A stretch of DNA of 11,336 nucleotides from positions 1 through 11,336 of the forward strand of contig JAJZYI010000093.1 of the NCBI GenBank assembly GCA_021798135.1, written 5' to 3'. The stretch is from Actinomycetes bacterium. Its GTDB lineage: Bacteria; Actinomycetota; Acidimicrobiia; Acidimicrobiales; UBA8190. The notes beneath the pieces were generated by a model, which saw only the letters and a program-made list of their open reading frames with translations, did not search any database and was not told where the DNA came from. Below are positions 1-6,329 of the stretch, piece by piece (position 1 is the first letter of the stretch; each line of letters opens with the position of its first letter). Both the position numbers and the translations under genes were made by a program.

Positions 1-233
1 CCGGCGGCCGGGCCCCCCGCTCCGGGCCGGCCTGCCGGCGGCGCGGGAAGGGTCCCGATGGCGCCGTCGTCGCCGGGGAGCGTGGCCACGCCCAGCCAGC
101 GGGCCAGTACCTCGGCCGACGAGGCCGGCGAGGCCGGCGGAGGCGGCGGAGGCGGCGGAGGCGGCGGAGGCGGCGGAGGCGGCGGAGGCGGCGGAGGCGG
201 CGCGGGAGACGGGGGAGGCGGCGCGGGAGGCAC
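1..233 (-). CDS. Possible N-terminal part of an unrecognised protein with a proline-rich head, running off the left edge
   Basis: I do not recognise this protein and am not sure it is a gene. On the minus strand one frame is open from the window edge through a GTG at 233 and on to another GTG at 374. Its edge-proximal part reads like a real protein, with a segment EVLARWLGVATLPGDDGAIG, and nearly all codons end in G or C. Before that segment the 9-bp tandem repeat translates as a long polyproline run. Neither GTG has a convincing ribosome binding site, so the start is a guess. The plus strand is also open here (58-348) but reads as a glycine run with an odd Arg/Pro-rich tail, which I find less protein-like. 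If real, the gene is divergent from the kdp operon. Confidence is low because both strands are open in this low-complexity DNA. Confidence 0.28.
   Translation of the reverse strand, partial: MPPAPPPPSPAPPPPPPPPPPPPPPPPPPPPPPASPASSAEVLARWLGVATLPGDDGAIGTLPAPPAGRPGAGGPAA
136..202. repeat. 9-bp tandem repeat (GGCGGCGGA), about seven units
   Basis: The A of each GGA falls at 141, 150, 159, 168, 177, 186 and 195, an exact period of 9 bp. The unit is a multiple of three, so copy-number change would not break a reading frame. It codes polyglycine on the plus strand and polyproline in the favoured minus-strand frame. Less regular GGGAGG/GGCGC copies continue to about 240. Confidence 0.9.
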
Positions 234-389
234 GGGAGGACCGTACCCAGCGTGGCCGGAGCCATGCGAAACGTCCTGGTCGTGGCCGGGCCGGGCGCCG
301 CCGGCGCCGCCGTTGACGGATCGTTCACGCGGGCGCCGCCCACGTTGACGACCCTGTGATGCCCGAACCGTCACGATGCGGCCATGGGT
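234..389. other. Region with no convincing gene upstream of the kdp operon
   Basis: No good coding region or RNA gene is visible. TTGACG occurs at 313-318 and 345-350, but neither has a credible -10 hexamer at the right distance. The sequence GCCATGGGTGA at 381-391 is repeated exactly at 484-494, at the first start codon of the operon, so the 21-bp repeat array is bounded by an 11-bp direct repeat. No KdpE-like AT-rich box is apparent. Confidence 0.4.
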
Positions 390-480
390 GAGGTGCGGGT
401 CGAGTGCCGTGAGGTGCGAGTCGAGTGCCGTGAGGTGCGAGTCGAGTGCCGTGAGGTGCGAGTCGAGTGCCGTGAGGTGA
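390..480 (+). repeat. 21-bp tandem repeat, four units plus a partial fifth, ending at the operon's first start codon
   Basis: Units lie at 390-410, 411-431, 432-452 and 453-473; a fifth begins GAGGTG at 474. Each begins GAGGTGCG and ends GTCGAGTGCCGT. The last three are identical and the first has one difference (GCGGGT for GCGAGT). Each unit contains GAGGTG, and the terminal GAGGTG at 474-479 sits 7 nt before the ATG at 487, so it probably serves as the ribosome binding site. The unit is seven codons long and is open in the frame of an ATG at 384, giving a possible 36-residue leader peptide (repeat EVRVECR) that ends at 494 and overlaps the next gene's start. Whether the leader is translated is unknown. 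Confidence 0.9.
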
Positions 481-486
481 GGTGCC

Positions 487-570
487 ATGGGTGATCTGCT
501 GGCGGTGATCGGCACGGTCGTCTTCTTCGCCGCCATGGTGGCGCTCGCCTGGGCGCTGGAGCGCGCGTGA
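487..570 (+). CDS. 27-aa hydrophobic microprotein preceding kdpF
   Basis: The reading frame begins MGDLLAVIGTVVFF and ends WALERA. Residues 3-23 could form one membrane-spanning helix, with an acidic residue at position 3 and a charged C-terminal end. The ATG at 487 has a GAGGTG ribosome binding site 7 nt upstream, supplied by the last 21-bp repeat unit. Its TGA (568-570) overlaps the GTG of kdpF (567-569), the arrangement expected for translational coupling. Size, hydrophobicity and position suggest a KdpF-like accessory of the pump that sits in the membrane beside it. From memory, similar tiny reading frames precede kdpF in other bacteria, but I cannot confirm that here. The alternative is that translation here only opens the kdpF start. 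It is too short for default gene callers. Confidence 0.6.
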   Translation: MGDLLAVIGTVVFFAAMVALAWALERA

Positions 571-656
571 ACGCCGTCGACGCGCTGCTGCTGGTGGTGG
601 CCCTGGCCGTCTTCGTGTACCTGGGCGTGGCGATGTTCAAGCCGGAGCGGTTCTGA
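567..656 (+). CDS. kdpF: K+-transporting ATPase small subunit KdpF
   Basis: This 29-residue protein is a single hydrophobic helix (about residues 5-22: ALLLVVALAVFVYLGVAM) followed by FKPERF. The Tyr-Leu then Pro-Glu-Arg-Phe end is typical of actinobacterial KdpF, and the length equals the usual 29 residues of the family. KdpF is a one-helix peptide that binds KdpA and stabilises the KdpFABC complex in the membrane; it is not catalytic. The GTG start has GGAG at 558-561, 5 nt upstream, and overlaps the preceding microprotein's stop codon. Its own TGA (654-656) shares one base with the kdpA ATG (656). The start is fixed well by this overlap pattern. Identification rests on sequence pattern and on position immediately ahead of kdpA. 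Confidence 0.88.
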   Translation: MNAVDALLLVVALAVFVYLGVAMFKPERF

Positions 657-2344
657 TGGCCTACGCCTGGACCATCGTCGTCCTGGTGGCGGCCCTGGCC
701 GTCTCGTGGCGCTACCTGGGCTCCTACATGGCGGCGGTGTTCGACGGCCGCGTCCACTGGCTCGGCTTCGTCGAGCGCCCCCTGTACCGCCTGCTGGGCA
801 CCGGGCCCGACCACGAGCAGACCTGGAAGCGCTACGCCGGCGCCCTGGTCGTCTTCTCGGGGGTGTCGCTGCTGGCCACCTACCTGGTGCTGCGCCTGCA
901 GGGGTCCCTGCCGTTCAACCCCCAGCACCTCGGGGCGGTGCCCCCGGGCCTGGCGTGGAACACGTCGGTGTCGTTCGTGACCAACACGAACTGGCAGAAC
1001 TACGCGGGCGAGTCGACCCTGTCGTACCTGTCGCAGATGACGCTGGTCGTGCAGCAGTTCGTGTCGCCGGCGGTGGGCATCGCCGTCGCCGTCGCGCTGG
1101 TCCGGGGCTTCGCCCGGCGGTCGGCGCAGACGGTCGGCAACTTCTGGGTCGACGTGACCCGCTGCCTGCTCTACATCCTGCTGCCGATCGCCTTCGTCGC
1201 CGGCATCGTCCTCGTCGGCCAGGGGGCCGTGCAGACGCTGGCCGGGCCGGTGGCCGTGCACGACCCGCTCAACGGGGTGACGCAGGTCATCGCCCGGGGG
1301 CCGATCGGCTTCATGGAGGCCATCAAGCAGCTCGGCACCAACGGCGGCGGGTTCCTCAACGCCAACGCCGCCACCCCGTTCGAGAACCCGACGGCCTTCA
1401 CCAACCTCTTCCTCGCCTTCCTCCTGCTCGTCATCCCGTTCTCGCTCACCTACACGTTCGGCAAGATGGTCGGGTCGCGCCGCCAGGGTGCCGCGCTGCT
1501 GGCGGTGATGGCCCTCATCTTCGGGACGTGGGTGGGCTTCACCAGCTGGGCCGAGCACCAGCCGAACCCTGCGGTGGCCGCCGCCGGCCTGGCGCACCAG
1601 CCGACGGGGAACATGGAGGGCAAGGAGGTCCGCTTCGGCGACACCTCGTCGGCGCTGTTCAACGTGGCCTCCACCCAGACCTCCACCGGGTCGGTGGACT
1701 CGTCGGCGGACTCGTACACGCCGATCGGCGGCTTCGGGATGCTCACGGGCATGATGCTCGGTGAGGTGTCACCGGGCGGCGACGGCAGCGGCCTCTACAC
1801 GATCCTGCTGTTCGCCATCATCGCCGTGTTCATCGGCGGCCTCATGATCGGCCGGACCCCGGAGTACCTGGGCAAGAAGATCCAGGCGCGCGAGGTGAAA
1901 CTGGCCGGGCTCGGCGTGCTGGTGATGCCCATCGCGGTGCTGGTGCTCACCGCCGTGGCGGTGTCGGTGCACGCCGGGCGGGCCGGCCCGCTCAACGCCG
2001 GTCCCCACGGCTTCACCGAGATCCTGTACGCCATCACGTCGCAGGGCAACAACAACGGCTCGGCCTTCGCCGGCCTCACGGGGAACACCGCCTTCTACAA
2101 CGTGATCGGCGGCATCGACATGCTCGTCGGCCGCTTCGCCATCATCGTGCCGGTGCTGGCGCTGGCCGGCGCGCTCGCGGCGAAGGACGTCGTGGCCGAG
2201 TCGCTGGGGACGTTCCGCACCGACAAGCCCATGTTCGTGGGGCTCACGATCGGCTCCATCCTGATCGTCGGCGGCCTCACCTTCTTCCCCGCCGTGTCGC
2301 TCGGCCCGATCGTCGAGCAGCTCAGCCACGGGAGGTTCTTCTGA
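656..2344 (+). CDS. kdpA: K+-transporting ATPase subunit KdpA (potassium channel-like subunit)
   Basis: KdpA is the K+-binding, channel-like subunit of the KdpFABC pump in the cytoplasmic membrane. The protein has 562 residues, close to the 557 of E. coli KdpA. It shows the four pore-loop signatures in order: SVSFVTNTNWQNYAGE near 105-119, GTNGGGFLNAN near 227-237, GGFGMLTGMMLGEVSPGGDG near 358-377, and TSQGNNNGSAFAGLTGNT near 461-478. About ten hydrophobic segments surround them, and the family segment MIGRTPEYLGKKI lies near 397-409. GGAG at 644-647 precedes the ATG by 8 nt, and the ATG shares one base with the kdpF stop. The stop (2342-2344) shares one base with the kdpB ATG. Nothing is missing or broken; all selectivity-loop glycines I can align are present. 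Function is inferred with high certainty from the whole-family match. Confidence 0.98.
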   Translation: MAYAWTIVVLVAALAVSWRYLGSYMAAVFDGRVHWLGFVERPLYRLLGTGPDHEQTWKRYAGALVVFSGVSLLATYLVLRLQGSLPFNPQHLGAVPPGLAWNTSVSFVTNTNWQNYAGESTLSYLSQMTLVVQQFVSPAVGIAVAVALVRGFARRSAQTVGNFWVDVTRCLLYILLPIAFVAGIVLVGQGAVQTLAGPVAVHDPLNGVTQVIARGPIGFMEAIKQLGTNGGGFLNANAATPFENPTAFTNLFLAFLLLVIPFSLTYTFGKMVGSRRQGAALLAVMALIFGTWVGFTSWAEHQPNPAVAAAGLAHQPTGNMEGKEVRFGDTSSALFNVASTQTSTGSVDSSADSYTPIGGFGMLTGMMLGEVSPGGDGSGLYTILLFAIIAVFIGGLMIGRTPEYLGKKIQAREVKLAGLGVLVMPIAVLVLTAVAVSVHAGRAGPLNAGPHGFTEILYAITSQGNNNGSAFAGLTGNTAFYNVIGGIDMLVGRFAIIVPVLALAGALAAKDVVAESLGTFRTDKPMFVGLTIGSILIVGGLTFFPAVSLGPIVEQLSHGRFF

Positions 2345-4512
2345 TGACCGAGCCCGCCGACGGCACCGCCGTCGACAGCGGGGCCGGCGCCCTCGAGCCC
2401 GCCGGCCTGGCCACCGCCGCGCACGCCGGTCGCTCGGCCGACGGGACAGCCGTGGCGGACGGCGGTGCCGGGAACGACGGGGACCGCAGCGCGCGCGGCG
2501 TCGCCCGGTCGCGCGGGCTGTTCGACCGCGAGATCCTGGGGGCGGCGGCGCTCGACGCGGTGCGCAAGCTGGACCCCCGCGTGCAGGTGCGCAACCCCGT
2601 GATGTTCGTGGTGCTGGTGGGCACCGTCGTCGCGTTCGTCGAGGCCGTGGCTCACCCCGGGACGTTCACGGTGTCGATCGCCGTCTGGCTGCTGCTCACG
2701 GTGCTGTTCGCCAACTTCGCCGAGGCCATGGCCGAGGGGCGGGGCAAGGCCCAGGCCGACACGCTGCGCCGCATGCGCACCGAGGCCGAGGCCCGGCGCC
2801 TGCGCCCCGACGGCAGCGAGGAGCGGGTGCCGGCGTCGGCGCTGGCCAAGGGCGACACGGTGGTGTGCGAGGCCGGGGACGTGATCCCCTCCGACGGCGA
2901 GATCACCGAGGGCGTGGCATCGGTCGACGAGTCGGCCATCACCGGCGAGTCGGCCCCCGTCATCCGCGAGTCCGGCGGTGACCGCTCGGCCGTCACGGGC
3001 GGCACCCGGGTGCTCTCGGACCGGATCGTGGTGGAGATCACCGCCGAGCCGGGCCACACCTTCATGGACCGGATGATCGCGCTGGTCGAGGGGGCCAGCC
3101 GGCAGAAGACCCCCAACGAGATCGCCCTCACCATCCTGCTCGCGGTCCTCACCATCGTGTTCCTGCCGGTGGTGGTGGTGCTCGACCCCTTCGCCCGGTA
3201 CTCGGGAGCGACGGTGTCCGTGGTGGTCCTGGTGGCGCTGCTGGTCTGTCTCATCCCCACCACCATCGGGGCGCTGCTGTCGGCCATCGGCATCGCCGGC
3301 ATGGACCGGCTCGTGCAGCGCAACGTGCTGGCCATGAGCGGCAGGGCGGTGGAGGCCGCCGGCGACGTGCAGACCCTGCTGCTCGACAAGACCGGGACGA
3401 TCACCCTCGGCAACCGGATGGCGAGCCGGTTCGTCGGGGTGGGCGGGCACGACGAGCGGACCGTGGCGGAGGCGGCCCAGCTGGCGTCGCTGGCCGACGA
3501 GACGCCGGAGGGCCGGTCGGTGGTGGTGCTGGCCAAGGAGCGCTTCGGCATCCGCGAGCGGGAGCTGGCCGGCGCGCACGAGTTCGTCCCGTTCAGCGCC
3601 ACGACGCGGATGTCCGGGATCGACGTGGAAGGCCGGCAGGTCCGCAAGGGCGCGGCCGAGCAGGTGAAGCGCTGGGTGGTGGGGCAGGGGGGCGAGGTCC
3701 CCGGCGAGCTCGACGGCGTCGTCGAGGGCATCGCCCGCAGCGGCTCCACCCCGCTCGTGGTCGCCGACGGCGCGGAGGTCCTGGGGGTGATCGAGCTCAA
3801 GGACGTCGTGAAGGAGGGCATCCGGGAGAAGTTCGCGGAGATGCGGCAGATGGGCATCCGCACCGTCATGATCACCGGCGACAACCCGCTGACGGCTGCG
3901 GCCATCGCCCAGGAGGCCGGCGTCGACGACTTCCTCGCCGAGGCGACCCCGGAGCGGAAGCTGGAGCTCATCCGGTCCGAGCAGCAGGGCGGCAAGCTCG
4001 TGGCCATGACCGGCGACGGCACGAACGACGCGCCGGCGCTGGCGCAGGCCGACGTCGGCGTGGCGATGAACACCGGCACGACGGCGGCGAAGGAGGCCGG
4101 CAACATGGTCGACCTCGACTCCAACCCCACCAAGCTGATCGACGTGGTGGAGATCGGCAAGCAGCTCCTCATCACCCGCGGGTCGCTCACCACGTTCTCG
4201 ATCGCCAACGACGTGGCCAAGTACTTCGCCATCATCCCGGCGCTCTTCGCCGCGACGTACCCGCAGCTCGGCGCCCTCAACGTGATGCGCCTGCACAGCC
4301 CCCAGTCGGCGGTGCTCTCCGCGGTGATCTTCAACGCCCTGGTGATCGTGGCGCTCATCCCGCTGGCGCTGCGAGGCGTGCGCTTCCGGCCGTCGGGCGC
4401 CGCCGCCATCCTGCGGCGCAACGTGTTCATCTACGGCATCGGCGGGATCGTCACGCCGTTCGTCTTCATCAAGCTCATCGACATGGTCCTGGTGGCCATC
4501 CACGCCTACTGA
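2344..4512 (+). CDS. kdpB: K+-transporting P-type ATPase subunit KdpB
   Basis: KdpB hydrolyses ATP to drive K+ import through KdpA. The 722 residues contain the P-type ATPase hallmarks: actuator TGES at 200-203, phosphorylation site DKTGT with aspartate 348, nucleotide-domain KGAAE at 435-439, and hinge TGDGTNDAPAL at 556-566. Asp623 and Lys626 in SIANDVAKYF match the charged pair of membrane helix 5 that is specific to KdpB, and the membrane segment IPTT is at 304-307. Ser203 in TGES corresponds to the serine whose phosphorylation inhibits E. coli KdpB. Family homology begins near residue 58 (GLFDREIL), so about 55 residues rich in Ala, Gly and Asp are extra compared with E. coli (682 residues). 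GGAGG at 2331-2335 lies 8 nt before the ATG, which supports the long form; GTG at 2452 is a weaker alternative. Confidence 0.98.
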   Translation: MTEPADGTAVDSGAGALEPAGLATAAHAGRSADGTAVADGGAGNDGDRSARGVARSRGLFDREILGAAALDAVRKLDPRVQVRNPVMFVVLVGTVVAFVEAVAHPGTFTVSIAVWLLLTVLFANFAEAMAEGRGKAQADTLRRMRTEAEARRLRPDGSEERVPASALAKGDTVVCEAGDVIPSDGEITEGVASVDESAITGESAPVIRESGGDRSAVTGGTRVLSDRIVVEITAEPGHTFMDRMIALVEGASRQKTPNEIALTILLAVLTIVFLPVVVVLDPFARYSGATVSVVVLVALLVCLIPTTIGALLSAIGIAGMDRLVQRNVLAMSGRAVEAAGDVQTLLLDKTGTITLGNRMASRFVGVGGHDERTVAEAAQLASLADETPEGRSVVVLAKERFGIRERELAGAHEFVPFSATTRMSGIDVEGRQVRKGAAEQVKRWVVGQGGEVPGELDGVVEGIARSGSTPLVVADGAEVLGVIELKDVVKEGIREKFAEMRQMGIRTVMITGDNPLTAAAIAQEAGVDDFLAEATPERKLELIRSEQQGGKLVAMTGDGTNDAPALAQADVGVAMNTGTTAAKEAGNMVDLDSNPTKLIDVVEIGKQLLITRGSLTTFSIANDVAKYFAIIPALFAATYPQLGALNVMRLHSPQSAVLSAVIFNALVIVALIPLALRGVRFRPSGAAAILRRNVFIYGIGGIVTPFVFIKLIDMVLVAIHAY

Positions 4513-4525
4513 GAGCGCCGTCGCC

Positions 4526-5122
4526 ATGATCCTCCACCTCCGCCGCTCGATCGTCTTCGCCGTCGCGTGCTTCGTCGTCCTCGGCCTGCTGTACGCCCTG
4601 GCGGGCACCGGCGTGGCCCAGGTGCTGTTCCCGCACCAGGCCAACGGGTCGCTCACCGCCGACGGGTCGTCACTGATCGGCCAGACGTGGACGAGCACGC
4701 GCTGGTTCCACGGCCGGCCGGACAACTTCGGTCCCTACGCGGCGAACCCGAAGCAGGGCATCGCCGGCGGCGACAACCCCCTGGTGGCCAACGGCGTGAA
4801 GGGCGGGTCGGGCCCCACCAACCTGGGCCCGCGCTCGAAGACCCTGGTGGCCGACACCCGCCAGCTGATCGCCTGGTGGCACGCCCACGGCGTGGACCCC
4901 ACCACCGACCTGGTCACCACCTCGGGCAGCGGGTACGACCCCGACATCACGCCGCAGGACGCGCTGGTGCAGATCCCGATGGTGTCGAAGGCGACCGGCG
5001 TGCGGCCCGCCGTGCTCCGCAGGCTGATCGCCAGCCAGACCCACGGCCGGCAGCTCGGGTTCCTCGGCAGCCCCTACCTCGACGTGCTCGCCCTCAACCG
5101 GGCGCTGGCCCGGCTCGAATGA
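4526..5122 (+). CDS. kdpC: K+-transporting ATPase subunit KdpC
   Basis: KdpC is the single-span subunit that stabilises the KdpA-KdpB assembly and affects ATP affinity. The 198 residues have one N-terminal membrane helix (about 8-33) and then an extracytoplasmic domain. Family signatures seen are GSLTADGSSLIGQ at 41-53, FHGRP at 61-65, SGSGYDPDI at 133-141, and the C-terminal TEGRTLGFLG-type motif, here THGRQLGFLG at 172-181. Length is close to the family's usual 190-200 residues. The gene follows kdpB after 13 nt, with only a weak GAGAG at 4511-4515 as ribosome binding site. Its TGA (5120-5122) overlaps the ATG (5119) of the next gene in the sequence ATGA, so that gene is probably coupled to it. 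No defects are seen. Confidence 0.96.
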   Translation: MILHLRRSIVFAVACFVVLGLLYALAGTGVAQVLFPHQANGSLTADGSSLIGQTWTSTRWFHGRPDNFGPYAANPKQGIAGGDNPLVANGVKGGSGPTNLGPRSKTLVADTRQLIAWWHAHGVDPTTDLVTTSGSGYDPDITPQDALVQIPMVSKATGVRPAVLRRLIASQTHGRQLGFLGSPYLDVLALNRALARLE

Positions 5123-5487
5123 GCGGGTGGTCGCCACCGGGGCTCGCCTGGTGGGGAGGGCGCCCGGTGGCCCGCTGCTGCAGCCAGGTGGCGCCGCGTC
5201 GGCGCGCTGTCTTGCAGGGCACGGTAGGCGCCACCAGCGTCCGGCCCCGGCCGGGCGGCATCGCCACGCTCGACGCCGTGCTCGACGACGGCAGCGGCAC
5301 GGTCGTCCTGCGGTGGCCGGGGCGCCGGGACGTGCCGGGCGTGGTGCCGGGCCGGCAGCTCCGGGTCGAGGGCACGGTGCTGCAGGACCGCGGGCTGCTG
5401 GTCGTCCTGAACCCGCTGGTCGCGACGGTGTGGCCTGTACGGCCGGACGGGTCGCGGCCTCGGCGGGAGCCTCCGCCGGTCCCGTGA
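5119..5487 (+). CDS. Small OB-fold protein appended to the kdp operon
   Basis: This 122-residue protein resembles the actinobacterial 'OB-fold nucleic acid binding domain-containing protein' family. The match covers about residues 29-100: VLQGTVGATSVRPRPGG, then DAVLDDGSGTVVLRWPGRR, then VVPGRQLRVEGTV, and LVVLNPL. These correspond to the strand pattern 'GT..VTLRPRAG...A.L.DG...L.W.GRR...I.PGR.L...G.V......NP' that I recall. From memory, members of this family (such as Rv2694c of M. tuberculosis) lie near trkA-type K+ uptake genes, so a link with potassium is suggestive. The ATG overlaps the kdpC stop (ATGA). A 20-30 residue head rich in Trp, Gly and Arg, with Cys20-Cys21, precedes the fold, and a Pro/Arg-rich tail follows. 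No enzyme motif is seen; ligand and role are unknown. The frame is also open far upstream inside kdpC, but that part is a shadow. Confidence 0.75.
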   Translation: MSGWSPPGLAWWGGRPVARCCSQVAPRRRAVLQGTVGATSVRPRPGGIATLDAVLDDGSGTVVLRWPGRRDVPGVVPGRQLRVEGTVLQDRGLLVVLNPLVATVWPVRPDGSRPRREPPPVP

Positions 5488-5490
5488 CCG

Positions 5491-5533
5491 CCTCGCCTGG
5501 CGGCGCGGCGCGCCGGCAGCCCGGGGGGCGAGG
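5491..5533. terminator. Possible hairpin between the convergent OB-fold and kdpE genes
   Basis: CCTCGCC at 5491-5497 pairs with GGCGAGG at 5527-5533, enclosing a GC-rich loop that contains the palindrome GGCGCGCC. The position between converging genes suits a bidirectional transcription stop. There is no T-run, and chance hairpins are common at this GC content, so the call is weak. Confidence 0.25.
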
Positions 5534-5552
5534 GCGACGGGACCGCCGTGCG

Positions 5553-6326
5553 TCAGGACGTCGCCGGGGTCGGTTCGCCCTCGCCGCCGGCCCGGGGCGG
5601 ACCGAGGCCGTCGGTGGCCTGGGGTGGACCGAGGCCGTCGGCGGCCTGGTCGTCCTCGGCGAGCTGGTAGCCCACCCCGGGGTGGGTGCGCAGGAGCGAG
5701 CCGGCCGGTCCGAGCTTGCGCCGCAGCCGGTGGGCGTACACGCGGAGGTAGTGGGACTCCGTTCCGAAGCCCGGTCCCCACACCGCCTGCAGCAGCAGGT
5801 GGTGGGTGCACACCTTGCCGGCATGGCGGGCGAGGTAGGCGAGGAGGTCGAACTCCCGCCCCGTCAGGTCGAGGACGCGGCCGTCGACCGCCGCCGTGTG
5901 GTGCGCCAGGTCGACGCGCAGCGTCCCGACGGCGACCTCCGAGGGCTCGCCCGGGACGGTCCTCGCCGCGCCGTGGCGCAGGGCGACCCGCAGCCGGGCC
6001 TGCAGCTCGGCCATGCCGAAGGGCTTGGTCACGTAGTCGTCGGCGCCGGCGTCGAGGGCGGCGACCTTGCGCTCCTCGTCACCGGCGGCGGACAGGACGA
6101 CGAGGGGCACGTCGGACCACTGGCGGACCCGGCGGCAGACGTCGATGCCGTCGATGTCCGGCAGTCCCAGGTCGAGCACGACGGCGTCGGGCTGGGCCAG
6201 CGCGACCTGGGCGACGGCCTGTTCGCCGGTCCGCGCCACGACCACGTCGAAGCCGCGAGCGCTGAGCGCGATGCGCAGCGCCCGGACCAGCGCGGGGTCG
6301 TCGTCGACCAGCAGCACGCGGGCCAC
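5553..6326 (-). CDS. kdpE: Response regulator KdpE (OmpR/PhoB family)
   Basis: KdpE is the DNA-binding response regulator that activates the kdp operon when phosphorylated by KdpD. The receiver domain (1-115) has the acidic pocket Asp8-Asp9, phospho-acceptor Asp52 in VLDLGLPD, Ser79 and Lys101 in TKPFG. The winged-helix DNA-binding domain (about 130-223) contains TGREFDLLAYL, AVWGPGFGTESHYLRVYAHRLRRKLG and the end motif THPGVGYQL. The segments LGLPDIDGI, KPFGMAELQARLRVALR and SHYLRVY are typical of KdpE rather than of other OmpR-type regulators. The GTG start lies 3 nt after the kinase stop, so the two genes form an operon. At 257 residues it exceeds E. coli KdpE (225); the extra part is a Gly/Pro tail from about residue 225, including a duplicated DGLGPP segment. 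No strong ribosome binding site is seen, which suggests coupling to the kinase gene. Confidence 0.95.
   Translation of the reverse strand: MARVLLVDDDPALVRALRIALSARGFDVVVARTGEQAVAQVALAQPDAVVLDLGLPDIDGIDVCRRVRQWSDVPLVVLSAAGDEERKVAALDAGADDYVTKPFGMAELQARLRVALRHGAARTVPGEPSEVAVGTLRVDLAHHTAAVDGRVLDLTGREFDLLAYLARHAGKVCTHHLLLQAVWGPGFGTESHYLRVYAHRLRRKLGPAGSLLRTHPGVGYQLAEDDQAADGLGPPQATDGLGPPRAGGEGEPTPATS
5594..5647. repeat. 27-bp direct repeat, two units, in the 3' end of kdpE
   Basis: Units at 5594-5620 and 5621-5647 differ at only two positions (GGGGCGGACC/GGGGTGGACC and GTCGGTGG/GTCGGCGG). They encode the duplicated DGLGPP segment of the KdpE tail and keep the frame. Confidence 0.85.
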
Positions 6327-6329
6327 GGG

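Noticed and set aside
313..350. TTGACG hexamers as kdp promoter -35 elements
   Set aside because: No acceptable -10 lies 16-18 nt downstream of either one.
390..480. CRISPR array
   Set aside because: Units of 21 bp are directly adjacent with no unique spacers, so this is a simple tandem repeat.
2095..4725. Very long open frame antisense to kdpB
   Set aside because: It mirrors kdpB codon for codon, has a His/Arg/Asp-rich composition and no domain. Such antisense frames are expected at this GC content.
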